Part shown: positions 39,426 through 51,658 of the stretch, piece after piece
Layout: each line of letters starts with the position of its first letter
How positions within the stretch are numbered: the stretch's first letter is position 1
DNA from: Rhopalosiphum padi
Taxonomy: Eukaryota > Arthropoda > Insecta > Hemiptera > Aphididae
DNA length: 64,000 nt
NCBI RefSeq assembly: GCF_020882245.1
Contig: NC_083598.1
Coordinates: 7,743,178 to 7,807,177 of the forward strand
Direction: 5' to 3'
The notes under the pieces: generated by a model
What the model was told of the DNA's origin: nothing
What the model saw: the letters and a program-made list of their open reading frames with translations, nothing else
Database searches by the model: none
Made by a program: the position numbers and the translations under genes

Positions 39426-41900
39426 ATTCATCATCATCATTTTATAAAGAATTAGTTTTACAAGAGCAACAAATGACAAATTAATAGATGAGAGAAAGAG
39501 GGATACAAATTAAATGGCAAAGGGAGAGCTTTATTGTCTTCATAATGAGTAGCAGATCTAGGAATATGAAATGGAACAAATTGGTGTGTATGACAAGAGG
39601 GGTCATTTAAAAGGACTTGAAATAATAATTGTATTGTTCAAGAAGTTTATATAATGCCTGCAATCAGCCACAGAATTTAAGCTTTAGATGCTGGTGTTCA
39701 GTGGTGTATAAGAAAGTAATCATTAGGTAGGCTATTTATTTTCAACAGAAAGCCCATTTTAAAGACATGAATTGAATTTTACAAAAGTTTGAGGTAATAG
39801 TGGGTCAGAGGTAAGGTACTGGTTTGATAAAACCTAGTGTTTTAAGTGTCTTAAGCATTTATGGCTAGGTCTAGGTGCATTATCAATATTAAGTTCTATG
39901 TTCTCACTTTATTTTATAGGCTCATCATAAGGACACCATCTTAAAAATCTATTAAATAGGTAACCTACTAGGTACTTAGTCATATTTTGTACTTTTTATT
40001 TTTTATAGTTTAAAAATAATATATTTTAAGTCAAACTAAAAATATTAATTAAATGTTCATGTGAAAATAATATGTAGATTGTAGGTATCACTGGAATAAA
40101 TACTATCAATACTTAACCTATAAGGTCATATAATATATCTATCATGTAGTTACTAGAACGTGTTTTCTAATATTGTTTGATTTTTTAATACTTTTAATAA
40201 ATTTTTTCGAAGTTGACTGATGAGTGATGAGTGATGACTATCGACGACAACAACAATGAAATGTATTGTATTAAGTTGTTATTTCGTTGTAATGTTAAAT
40301 ACTTGTGTGTTATGTCATAAATATACCTAACTTTGGACATTTGGTCATAACTTATACTTTATACGTTGTACTTACATATAAAATATTATAAATCACATTA
40401 TAAATTAATATATCAAATAAACATATTATTTATAAACCAACCACGGCTCACGAGTATCCGGTCAATTTGGTAAAAGGCATTTTAGTTAATAATTTTCGAA
40501 TATATTTATACAGATATACAGGGTGTACCATGACTATTTAACAAATATAGTAACATTTATAATAGTCTTGTCACACCTTATATAGCGTACGTATTGTCTA
40601 CTGGATACATAATCTTTTGTCAAAAAAATTCAACAATAAAACAATAAATATAAATTGATTATGGAAATATTATTATATTTTAATTTGATTGAAATTCAAC
40701 TTCAAAATCCATCATATCTTCGCACCTCCCGGATGCAAGTGCACCATTATTAATATATTATAAGAAACCAAAGGTTACGTCTATATGTGAGAAACAGAAT
40801 ATATAACAGAAATCAGTAATGTGACGCGATCTTATAATATGTACAGATATCGTTGACAGATTTCATATGATATAATTACGAATACAAAAACAATGATCAA
40901 CAAACTTACTTACTAAACACTATATGTACTGTTTTTCTTATCAAAACAATTATTATAATATATAATTTTTTAATTAATATAGTTTCGATTAGTTGCGCAT
41001 TATCTCAAAAACATCAGCTAGAATACAAATACATACTCATAATTGTAATCATTTTATTTGTTGAAATTATAAATTTTATATTAAAATATCACAATAAATG
41101 GCTATTTCGCTATTTAAACCCTAATTATGTACTATAATTTTAAGTAGATACTAAAGTATTAAGTATAGTGTTAAATATTAAAAATAATAAAAAAAAAAAA
41201 TGAGCGAACGAATGTCTGTATAGCTTATATTTATACTGTAAACTAAATTAATCTTTAATTTTGAAATAGTAAGTTTATTTAAAAAATCAAATGCATATCA
41301 ATAATTCAAATGGTTTAAAAATAATTGTCTAAGATAAAGGAAAAATAGTTGTTATGTGGTAAATACAATTATTACGATAATGAATGATTAATAAAATAAT
41401 TGTTTTTGTGTAGTAAGTATTTATAGCTGTTAACATTTGTATTTAAAGCTAAAAAGATAAAATGAATATAAATAATAAATATAATAATTAATAATAATAC
41501 ATTACCTATGTGTATAACATTATTCGGGTTGTCCGGCGTGTTGTATAGACAATTTGTATACATTTATGCGTAAAGCAACACAATAATATTTAATATTATA
41601 ATTTATAATGTCTAAATGTCTAATCGAAGTGTTTCAAGTGTTTCAACATAACTACTTGGAGCTGATTTAACTTGACACTTGATAGTAAGTATACCATTAA
41701 CCGAAGTCTTCAAAGTCTCCAAAGTCTTTTGAAGAAGAATGTTATACAATAATGTTTTGTTTGAAGATTTAAATCGTTTAAAAGTTTTATAAGGTATTGA
41801 AAAAATAACTAGTATGTCACGAGTACATGAATATACCATATTTTAAGAAATTACAACTTCTTACAGCTTGCATTATTGTAGGCAGCATATATATATATTT

Positions 41901-41953
41901 AGGCATGGACGCCCGGAGGGGAGGGGCAAGACGGGGCATTTGCCCTCCCCTAG
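41901..41953. repeat. G-rich fragment resembling a MITE end
   Basis: GGCATGGACGCCCGGAGGGG followed by a CCCTCCCC block resembles the subterminal G/C runs of the short hAT-type elements nearby, but no matching second end or target duplication was found. Confidence 0.3.
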
Positions 41954-42439
41954 AATTAAAATAGAATGTTGAACATTTTAACTTTTATTTTGATTTATAA
42001 ACATTTCAATATTTCATCGATATTTTTTACTTTAGTGTGTGGGGTTTGTATTAATTGATTTCATATAATTCTAACACATTTTGTAGTTTACAAGGAATAA
42101 ACTATATATTATTTTGATGCGTACAATTTATAGCCATCCAACGATTTACCAATCCACCATTCGTCTTAGTGTGTAATTCGTATTACCATCGCCTATATAC
42201 ACCGATCGTTCATGCGTCGGCCTTTTGTTTTATCGGTGACGCATCAGTTTTGTTTTCAATAGGGCCCGTTTTATGCACTTTTGCGGGACGACACATAACG
42301 CCGAAATCGCGTGTCCTCATCACCAGTGCAAACGCAAACCTTGTATTGTGTCGTATCAGATACGCCTGTTGTGCATCATATTATTATTAGTACATCAGAA
42401 TATGCTTCGTTTTGACCGTGACGTAATATCATATATATG

Positions 42440-42591
42440 CAGTAGCCATGGGGGGCAGTGGGCCATGTCCTCCTCATCAGCTGTATCAACTTAATATAAA
42501 AATAAACTGTTAATGTTAATTGTTGATAACATTTTTTTAGTATTTTGGGTTTGACCCCTTCCCCTATTTTAAAATTCTGGCTACGCCACTG
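42440..42591. mobile_element. short hAT-type MITE with perfect 8-bp target duplication
   Basis: The element ends in GGCTACGCCACTG and begins CAGTAGCCATGG, i.e. the inverted terminus CAGTGGCGTAGCC with four bases missing on the left. It is flanked by exact copies of TATATATG (42432-42439 and 42592-42599), an 8-bp duplication as expected for hAT. 152 bp, no coding capacity. Confidence 0.75.
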
Positions 42592-43859
42592 TATATATGA
42601 TATTATTGTCCGGTATATTAATATTGTTGTGCTCATTTTCGTTATTGGTTATGGCCAATGGCCATCGACATTCGACGGTTTTGTTTTCGATGGTTGCGAG
42701 TTTGCGACCCACAGCCTAATTCGTTTATATATGCTATACCGAGCGCGGGCGATGCAGTCGTTGTAAGCTAGGTTAGGTAACCCGTGGTGTTAACTATACA
42801 CTATACATGAGCTTATTTAGATGAGTGAGCTATCTTATAATATCATTGCGAATATAGTACGATATTAGTCCGCATTTGCGCTTGTGTGTTGTCGAAACCC
42901 ATTCGTTTAGGCGAGAAATATGCGCCGGTACACGAATATCATCATATTTCAATATTTACGTAACCACGTGTGTATAAATGCGCGATTTAACGGTCACGCC
43001 ATATTGTATGGTTGCGCCATTTGGTGATACACAGTCGTTCTCGATATATAAGTACCTACTTCCTTCAGTGGTGTTCTCACGGGGAAGGCGGGTTGAGGGG
43101 TTCATAGTCGTCCCAGTTTGGACTAATTTTTATATTATACAATCCTCCCTATTCACCTCACAACTACAGGGCGGGTGGTGCGGTTTGATACAACTAGTAT
43201 GCAGTGATGTCAATTATCCAGTACAAAATATTTTTCTAATAAAATAGTAAATAACTATTGTATTAATTAATAATTATAATCCTATAATGTTATTAATTAA
43301 TTCAGGGCTCGGAAATTGGGATTTTATGTTATTGCATATTTGTTCGGAAATTAAATGGAATAATTCTGATTTGTTACAAATTTATTTTGTGGTGTCTGAA
43401 TTTGAAATTTAAAAGCTTTTCAAATTCATATTTTTATTAAAAGTTAAAATGCTTATTTATAGAAAATGTAATTTCGTACAATTTACATAATATATAGATA
43501 ATATAGGTAGATAGTCAACATAAAAATATTTGAAATTACATTGTGTTAAACATAAATATACAAGTAAAAAAAAAATAGTAGATGTCTACTGTTACAACAT
43601 TAAAATCTAATAATAAAAACATTTATAAATAATAAATATTTATTACATTAAGTAGGTATTTATAACATATATTAAATTTTGTATTTTGTCTTGTTACTCG
43701 TTGCGAAATAAAACCATTTTTGTAAATTTTTTCCTTATAGAAATGCTATTCTTTTTTTCTTTTGACGCAGCAGCATAGTGAAAACGAATATTTAAGTACC
43801 TATGTAAGAATAGCTAAACTTATTATTTGATCTCGGTGTGTATCAAATAATTGTTGGCC

Positions 43860-44436
43860 TTTACAATTGTTGGCCTTTAATTGTTGGTCATTTAATTCAT
43901 TAAAAATATTTGGTTTTTGGTAAAATTTGTTTTTTACAGTAGAATATTCATTCCGTAAACATTCGCAAATTCTATGAATCCCATGTGCCAAAATCGTTAA
44001 ATGAATTAAATTGGGGATTAGCATAGTCAAAGAATCCACAGATTTATCCATATATGGCGCGGCATCAGAACCAAAAAATAGACTGTTCAGGAACACATTT
44101 ACCAGTATATTTTTCTAAAAAAATTTTAAATGGTGGATGATTTAACTTCCATAAAGGTATATCAGATTCTAACATTGCTTGACATAAATCTAGAGGACAA
44201 TTTGCTTGTTTATTTTGGTTTTCTAATGTATTTTTAATGAATGACTGTTTAGATTTGGCTTTTAAATTAATATTTTTGTTATGTTTGCTTGTATTTAAAT
44301 GCTGTACTACCTGAAAACGTTATGTTACGAGCACAGCTGGATAACAAAAAATACAATATAATATTTTACCATCTGTTTTAAAAACCTCACTTGAAAATTC
44401 TTCAACAAATTGACGTAACTTGGCACTTTCATTTTA
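43860..44436 (-). pseudogene. hAT-family transposase relic (BED-like finger plus DUF659-type region)
   Basis: Reading down the minus strand from about 44436, three broken segments resemble hAT-derived proteins of the CGGBP1/DUF659 type found in insect genomes. Segment 1: SAKLRQFVEEFSSEVFKTDG then ILYCIFC, the first half of a BED-like zinc finger, ending in a stop. Segment 2 (from 44310): VVQHLNTSKH, the histidine half of the finger, then LDLCQAMLESDIPLWKLN and FLEKYTGK. Segment 3 (from about 44096, another frame): GSDAAPYM and LIHLTILAHGIHRICECLR, matching the TDAAPYM..HVTCLAHA.HR pattern of this group. A deletion joins segments 2 and 3 and the C-terminal catalytic part is missing. Clearly non-functional. 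It is a possible relative of whatever mobilised the nearby MITEs, but the termini were not matched. Confidence 0.7.
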
Positions 44437-45077
44437 AACTTTCAGAATTTTATAAAACTGATACTGTTAAGTAAAAACTGCTCACATTTTTAAATATAAG
44501 TGTCCGCACATTTACCCAACACACGACGTACTAATGAAATTAAAAATTAAACACTTCTGTGCTATCACACTGTATACGTCGTTTAACAATGTGTAGGTAT
44601 TCTATCGATCGTCCGACTAAGATAAGATAAGATATAGGTAATATTTATACTATTTATATATATTTACGACAATTCGACGGATAAACCAAAAAATATCGTT
44701 TTAATGAAATAAAAATTAAAAAATTTAAGTTAAAAAAAAATCAAAATCTATAAATATGTACCTAATTATATGCATTGTGTTCAAAATATGCAAAACAAAA
44801 TTGGTTCTATTTAAACAAGAATAAGCCAAATCGTGGACAAATCTGACAACCAATCAATTTTGACTTAAGGAAAAAAACATGCAAATGCATATAAATCCTT
44901 ACACGATTTACACGTTATATCGGTATAATATGTATAAAAATATATGAATGTGACCACGTGAGTATGTCAGATTGTCAGTATATTTGAGTATATTATGATT
45001 GATGAGTGGTGACTACTGACCACAGAAATAGATAATAGTTTATTACTAGTGACTGCTAAATAAGACAAGTGCTAAAC

Positions 45078-45340
45078 CAGTGGTTTTCAAACTGGGTGCC
45101 GCGGTTTTTCCATAAATTACCGATTGCATTGAATTGTGATATAAGAAAATGCGGGTATGTGTTAACTATTCGTCCAAGAATTAAAAATATTTGTTAGCCC
45201 ATCAATCAAACATTTCTATGTATATATAATTATAATTAATTCAAAACAATTTTGTTCATCTTAAAAAAAAGGTCAGTGTGCCGTGAACATTTTTTGAAGT
45301 ATACGGTGTGCCATGTATAATAAAAGTTTGAAAACCACTG
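45078..45340. mobile_element. hAT-type MITE with perfect termini and 8-bp target duplication
   Basis: Begins CAGTGGTTTTCAAAC and ends GTTTGAAAACCACTG, a perfect 15-bp inverted repeat. It is flanked by exact copies of TGCTAAAC (45070-45077 and 45341-45348), the 8-bp duplication diagnostic of hAT insertion. Subterminal GTGCCGCGG and GTGTGCC motifs are typical of this type. 263 bp, no coding capacity. Intact ends suggest it is younger than its neighbours. Confidence 0.9.
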
Positions 45341-45829
45341 TGCTAAACTATAATACTATATTATATATAGTGTTATGTAAATCGAAAGAATCTGAAGAAG
45401 GGATGAACACGAACGATAATTATTTTTTTCTCATTGACTTCGGAATTTGTTTTGTCACGTTGGACACTCTGGTAACCACAACCCTCGTGTTATCAATTTT
45501 TATGGCGCATTTTTACGGTAATCAATATTATAACGTGAAAATAATATGTGGAAACTGGAAAGGAAGTTGTAACTCGTTCTCGTTTACTCGACGTGACTAT
45601 TTACGTGCCAGGCGGTAGTATGACACTGGCCACTTGGAAATCATATCAATATTATTGTTACGAGATGACAGTAATTCAATCTAAATATTGAACATACCTA
45701 CCTAGTAATGAATAACTAATAATGTTGATTATGATTTAGTTGTAAGACGCGAATAGTAAATCCTCGATATGATAAACATTTCAAGACTTAAAGTGCTGTG
45801 ACATTGAATTTCGTTAAAAATAAATAAAA

Positions 45830-45988
45830 ATTATGTAAGCCCCTTTATATTCGATCGTTTTAATTATTAAGTTTAATAAGTTTATGTGATGATCAATTGC
45901 GACTAATATTAATTATTATTAACACTGTTGTGTTCTTAATGTTTTTGTGAAAAACGTTTTATGTTTGCAGATAGATAATTAATATAAA
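45830..45988 (+). other. ULK3: ULK3 5' leader region
   Basis: An acceptor TTTGCAG ends at 45970, 18 bases before the ULK3 start codon, implying an upstream non-coding exon. TTAT|GTAAGC at 45834/45835 is a possible donor for a 136-nt intron, but the upstream exon and promoter are not defined. No clear core promoter seen. Confidence 0.35.
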
Positions 45989-48900
45989 ATGTCTGCCTTT
46001 CCGCAAGTCAAGGGTTACCAAATAATTAAAAATATCGGAAAAGGAAGCACGTCAACTGTGTATCTAGCTCATGTCAAGGTACTTTTACTTAATTATATTT
46101 TTAGTTGCAATTAATTTTTTGTTGATTAGAGAAACTTGTTTCATTTCATTGTTAATTTGATCTTGAAATGAGTGTTAAATGGAATTTCAAATAAGATTTA
46201 CACTTACATCTTTAATTTTGTATTGATTACTGTACCTACCTAGTGGATTGTACATTAAAATATATTATTCTCTATTTCTATTTGTATAATCAGTTGGGAT
46301 AGGATGTTGATGACCTCATTAAGTATCAAAAATGACCTAAAAAGGGCTTTAATGATTTAAAAAATGTATAAATGGCCTAAAAATATAAAAAATATAAAAA
46401 ATTATTAATAAATTAAAAAGTAAAATATAAATTCAATTATTAAGTAATAACTAATTATATTTGTTACAACAAAAACCTACCAAAAATTATTTTTGAATAA
46501 ATTTCTTTAAAATCTAAAATTTGAAAAAATGCCAACACTTTGTACAAAACTACTAAAAATTACCTTTAATATGAAAATATGACCTAAAAATACAATAAAA
46601 TTAGTATATTTTGAATCAAGAGAGCGAGCATGAAACAAATTTTTAGTTAGATAGCATTTTATAGTATTAAGGGGAAAAAATGCAAAAGTAATTAATATCC
46701 TATCTCTAGTAATCAGTAATCATTAAGGCAGTTAATTTACTGTTGTCGAAATTATTTTATTTATGATTATTGTTTTTATTTTTAGGAGAAAACCAAAAAT
46801 ATGGTTGCAATAAAAGTTATAGAACGCAGTAAATTATCCAAGAGTGCAGAGGATGCTGTAGTAACTGAAATAGGAGTGATGAAAAAATTTAAACATAAAC
46901 ATATTGTTCAAATGATTGACTTTATATGGGATCGTAAAAATATTTACATTATACTGGAACATTGTGATGGTGGTGATTTGTCAACATTTATTAAACAACG
47001 TAAAAGACTATCTGAAAAAGTATGTCGTAAATTCATGCAACAATTAGCCTTGGCTCTGCAATTCTTAAGATCTCATAATGTTTGTCATCTTGATCTCAAA
47101 CCTCAAAATTTACTACTTATGAGGTCACCACAACTAACTTTGAAAGTTGGAGGTTTGTACTTATAGTTACTTCTGTTTGAATAATAATTGTATTTTTGTG
47201 TTTTATAATTTATTAGGGATTTAAAATTTAAATTATTGGTTCCAGATTTTGGCTTAGCAAATTTTATGAGTGAAAAAACTCAAATGGAAAATATTCGTGG
47301 TTCACCTCTATATATGGCTCCTGAAATGTTATTACACAATCGATATGATGTTAAAGCGGATCTTTGGTCAGTTGGAGTGATTGCTTATGAATGTATATTT
47401 GGACGTGCTCCGTACGCTTCAGATTCTATAAAAGATTTATGTGAGAAGGTTAAAAAAGTCTTACCAATAGAAATACCACCTAATCAAGTCAGTTCAGAGT
47501 GTAGAGATTTATTATTGGGTCTTCTCAAACACAACCCATCTGAGCGAATGAGTTATCACCAGTTTTTTAAACACCCATTTGTAGATTTAGATCATATGCC
47601 TACTACTGAATCATATGCTAAAGGACTTGAAGCTATTCACCAAGCAGTACAACTAGATTCTGAAAAGCAATATAAAGCAGCATTTAGTAAATATTGCATA
47701 GGTCTGCAGTATTTAATTCCTTGTTCCCAAAGTAAGAATTTAGGATTTATTATTTTAATATTTATTTATATACTATAGAGTATAGATAAATATAAAGTAT
47801 GGGTAAATAAAGGAGATAATACATCGCTAATTTATTTATTTATAAAAACAATTACTTTTTGTTTTGCTATTTTTTATAATTTGGTGTTGTGATGTTTTTT
47901 TATGCTTTAAATAACAGGGATTACCTACTAAACTAAAGATGAGTCAATGCTTTTTTTCTAACTTTGTAATTTAAAAATTGAAATATTCAGTATGTTTCCT
48001 TTCAAAGGTAACACTAAATATTTCAGTCCAGTAACCCCGGATTGATAAGGGGTTTTTGAGAGAAGTTATAGAAAACCTTAATACATATTTTTGATGATTT
48101 TAAAATTTCTTTCAGTGTACGCATGCACAATTGAACTTGCATTTTTTAAATAGCAACCGGTGTTTTCAATACCAAATTTGGATAGATAGTTTTTTTGTGA
48201 TTTTGACCTCTTAATTTTGGCTAAAACCAAAATTGACTGAGTGACAATAATCAAATGTTTTAATTTAAATAATTGAATTTTTGGACGATTGTCCCTTGAT
48301 TATACAAATTTCGGTGTTTGAGAATCTATCTCCACATTTTATTGATAGTAAATTAGATATTTTTACAATATTTGAGTATCATATTTGTTTCAATATTTGT
48401 TGTCTTAACTTACTAATTTCAGTAAAACCAATTTTGTACCAATGTTGTACGTTAGTTAGACAGAAATAATACATATATGGATATGAAGGACTTTTAATAT
48501 TTGTTTTAAATTTTCCAATATTTATAAATTTTTGAAATTAAATGTTTTTTAAGTATTCTGAAACTAAAATTCATTCAAAAATTAAAAATTAAATGTTAAA
48601 AAGTATAGGCAATATTTAGATATTTATTCAAAAAATAAAAAAGATGTAATACATAAGTAACTGATATATTATTATATATTGTTATATTAATACATAATTT
48701 TGTTTAGATGAACCTGATAAAATTAAAAAAGAAGCATTCCAAATAAAACTAAATGAGTACATTAAGCGCGCAGAAGAATTGAAAGCTACTTTATATGTTT
48801 CAAAGATCAAAATTAGTAGTGAAGAAAAAGCAGACAACTCTTCAACATCATATGAAGACAGTTATCCAACATTAAGTAAAAATAATAAAGATATTTAAAT

Positions 48901-49719
48901 TAGGAATTATTAAATATTACTAATATTATAATATTTAAAGATTTTAAATTCCAACTTGTCTTTAAATTATTTTCATCTATACATCTAGACCAATTTGTTT
49001 AGATTTAAAAATAGTAAACAAAGATTTATATCACATTTTTTTTACCATATACATTTATACCTAACTCGATATAACTTATATCTATGAAAATCATTTTTGT
49101 TGGTTAAAAGGTATTCTTAGACGAGTACTGTATTTTATGTATATTAAAAAATTGAGTTTTGTCTATTACAGCTATATATAATAAATATTATCCAATATCC
49201 AGTATTGTATTGTATTGTTTTATTTTTTATAGCATCATTATGTCAAAACACACCTCAATTAGCCAATGCTGTAGAAATTGCACTATCTGGTCAAATGTAT
49301 CTAGTTGAAGGACAATATGAAGCAGCCTTAGAGAAATATACAATTGGTTTGAATTTATTAGAAAAGCTTCTAGAGAAAGAACCTCCGGGTATCCGATATA
49401 ATTTACTTATCAAACAGGTAAATTCATATTAGAAATATTGATCATTTAAAAATACAATGTTTGTTCATTAGAATTAACCTATATTTATGATTTATTGATT
49501 TTTTAGGTGACTGATTGGACAAGCCAGTGTGAAAATGCTAGATTATTATTACAGTCCAAGGATCAAAAAGTTAATGATCAACCTATTGATGTTCCTGATG
49601 GATTTTCCCCAATATCCAAAGGTAAAACAGATAAGAAGTCTCCAAAATTATTCCGTGTTGTTAGTAGACTAGTTCTAAGAACAAATAATAGAAGTAGCTT
49701 ATCCCCTGAAAAAAAATAG
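45989..49719 (+). CDS. ULK3: Serine/threonine-protein kinase ULK3, six coding exons
   Basis: Kinase of the ULK/ATG1 group; family members act in autophagy, ESCRT-III abscission control and Hedgehog/GLI signalling. Exons in frame: 45989-46078, 46786-47152, 47246-47731, 48708-48875, 49233-49417, 49507-49719 (1509 nt, 502 aa; close to the family's about 470 aa). Kinase domain: glycine loop IGKGSTSTV (16-24), VAIK with catalytic K40, catalytic loop HLDLKPQN (131-138; the HLD form rather than HRD is typical of ULK3), DFG at 153-155, MAPE at 176-179. Two MIT domains follow: one from about 274 to 342 (YCIGLQYLIP, YIKRAEELK) and one from about 375 to 440 (EAALEKYTIGLNLLEKLLEKE). The tail is basic and Ser-rich. 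Introns have standard GT/AG sites; intron 1 carries a MITE. Retaining introns 2 or 3 would truncate the protein. Confidence 0.95.
46295..46709. mobile_element. hAT-type MITE in ULK3 intron 1
   Basis: Flanked by exact copies of TAATCAGT (46287-46294 and 46710-46717), an 8-bp target duplication. The left end has TGGGATAGGATGTTGATGAC and the reverse-complemented right end CTAGAGATAGGATATTAAT, sharing GATAGGAT.TT.AT. The 415 bp interior carries repeated ATGACCTAAAAA / ATGGCCTAAAAA units and AT-rich filler, with no coding capacity. It sits wholly inside the intron and leaves both splice sites untouched. Confidence 0.8.
47732..48707. other. ULK3: ULK3 intron 3
   Basis: 976-bp intron with donor GTAAGA and acceptor TTTGTTTAG. 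AT-rich, no recognised element; short ORFs inside have no protein-like character. Confidence 0.7.
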
Positions 49720-50856
49720 AACTTTACTATTTACATTAATTTTTTTAACTATTATATAGTTTTTTTTTTATATAATAATATTTCATACTATATTTGCAGG
49801 TAAGTGCCTGTTAATGAGTTGCGCATGTTTGATTTTAAGTGTTGGCATTGTTTATATGTCAAATTATTCTAATTAAATTAAATAAATATTATTTGTGAAT
49901 TAAGAGGATACAACAGTAACAATTTTTAAGAGGTTTGACGTATAGATTATTATTTCAAAACATAAAGTGAAATGAAAATTATTACAATATTTTTTCAACT
50001 TTTTTTAGTATTTAAACATTATTCATTGATAGCATCTGTGACTCTGGATCATTTTCTTCTCTTAATCCTAATACTTGTATGAAACTATTTCTTGTGAAAC
50101 ATTCAAAATTGTATGCTATATGAAAAGAGTAGCTGATGAACCTTGTTGCCTCTTTAAAATCCTTGCATTGAAAATTATAAACTTTTTAATTTTAAAATAA
50201 AATGTTACATACAAAACACTTAATATTTCATTTGATATTATACAGAGATAAATAACTAGTTGTGGTATTAATAATATGTATCTCAGTTAGAAAAAGTTAT
50301 TGTTGCAATCCCTTAATCTTAGGATCTGTTTTTTTTTAATCTGATTTTATGTTTTTTTATCAAGAAGACTGAAAATCATGTTAAATTGTTAAAATATGAT
50401 TAATCAATGTAAAAGTTATATTAATATTTTACAAATATGTTCAATTAATGTACTATTAGTTTTAAGTATGTTGTTATGTTTTTGCAATTTGTTATAATTA
50501 TTATATTCTATTTGATTGTAAGTGATTGGTTAAAAAATTAAATACATATTTTGTTTCAGAATCCTGTGTAATTCAATGAATTGTAAAGGAATCTAAATTT
50601 TATTTTTATCCTTTTCTACTTGGCTACATCTATTTTGAAATTTGACTATAATAACTTATAGCATATTTTAGACTGTGATAATTTTCATGTTTATAAAATG
50701 TTATTATTGTTTTTATCCTTGTATAGTTTAATTCAAAAACATATAAAATATATTTTTTTGTTTTGTTAATATCATAATTTTCATGAATTTATTTGAGATT
50801 TCTTTATTGTTACATTATGACGTGTTAACTTTTATATTTATAAGTTACAATAATGT

Positions 50857-50862
50857 AATAAA
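50857..50862 (+). terminator. candidate poly(A) signal AATAAA for ULK3
   Basis: Canonical hexamer about 1.1 kb after the stop. An earlier AATAAA near 49881 would give a much shorter 3' UTR; the choice is not decided by sequence. Confidence 0.3.
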
Positions 50863-50984
50863 GTATGATCTCATACTGTTATTTATTTAGTATTTTTTTT
50901 TAAAATAAATGGTATATTACTTGATAATATACCCAAATCATTTTTTATTTAAACTTGCTTAGAAATTCAAATATCTTAAAAAAC

Positions 50985-51055
50985 AGATCATGTTCTTATT
51001 TTAAGTTTGATAATCGACCAATTTTATTGACTATTATTAAAGCTTATAACTTAAA
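50985..51055. repeat. fragment related to the 6.1 kb foldback family
   Basis: TGTTCTTATTTTAAGTTTGA followed by TATTATTAAAGCTTATA follows the right-arm pattern of the foldback at 6390-6450, with substitutions. Confidence 0.45.
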
Positions 51056-51492
51056 ATTAGAACAATTGAACACAAATTTATATCCAATACAATATATTGG
51101 AATAATAGCTGAAGTGAGATTTTAATACTAGTGACATTATTCAAATAATACTGACAGACTTAATAAAAGCTATTGGATTTCAATATGTTTAAATTTATTT
51201 ATACAAAAATAACTTGTTATTGAATTTAGTATTAATATTTTTAATATAATTTCATGCCTAAAGTTTTGGTAATAAACCTTGCATTTCTTATTAAATATAA
51301 GATATTTGCATAAAATAAAATCTTGCTCGGTTCATATTGTAATAAATAAATTATACAATTAATTATTTATATTATATTTGCCTATAATATAATATGTATT
51401 AAAGATATTTCAAAAGTTTATGTTTATCTATATGTTATGGTAAATTATGTTAAATGGAAATAAATGTTATTCACCTGTTATTAACTTTATTT

Positions 51493-51586
51493 ACCAAATA
51501 CACAGGTAATTATTGTTATAAACCGGATAATCACGTTAATAACCAAATTCACAAGTAATTGTTATAGACCAGATATGCACGTGAAT
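51493..51586. repeat. two-copy tandem repeat, unit about 47 bp
   Basis: Unit 1 (51493-51541) begins ACCAAATACACAGGTAATTA and unit 2 (51542-51586) begins ACCAAATTCACAAGTAATTG. Both continue with GTTATA(A/G)ACC(G/A)GATA and end near CACGT(T/G)AAT. The copies differ by several substitutions and a short deletion. Confidence 0.7.
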
Positions 51587-51658
51587 CTCAAATACTATAC
51601 AATTTGAAAATCATGTACCTACATATTTTTAAAGTTAGAAAAAATAAATTATTATTAT

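Larger units (their letters stand above)
38876..45900. other. gene-free interval rich in DNA-transposon remains
   Basis: No host protein-like ORF between Hr39 and ULK3. Contents: three hAT-type MITEs (39266-39425, 42440-42591, 45078-45340), a G-rich MITE-like fragment near 41901-41953, and a hAT transposase relic (43860-44436, minus strand). The block 42090-43250 is less AT-rich than its surroundings, with CpGs, but has no recognisable coding content; it may be a decayed element or regulatory DNA. Confidence 0.55.
49720..51640. other. ULK3 3' UTR and AT-rich intergenic sequence
   Basis: No gene-like ORF. Poly(A)-signal hexamers AATAAA occur near 49881 and at 50857-50862; I cannot tell which is used. 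A fragment related to the foldback family lies at 50985-51055, and a two-copy tandem repeat at 51493-51586. Confidence 0.5.

Noticed and set aside
43303..43316. CAGGGCTCGGAAAT as a possible terminus of the hAT relic
   Set aside because: No matching inverted copy was seen on the far side of the transposase relic, so the element boundary could not be fixed.
45313..45618. 101-codon plus-strand ORF overlapping the end of a MITE
   Set aside because: It begins inside the MITE terminus and has no domain; it may overlap ULK3 upstream sequence but is not a convincing gene.
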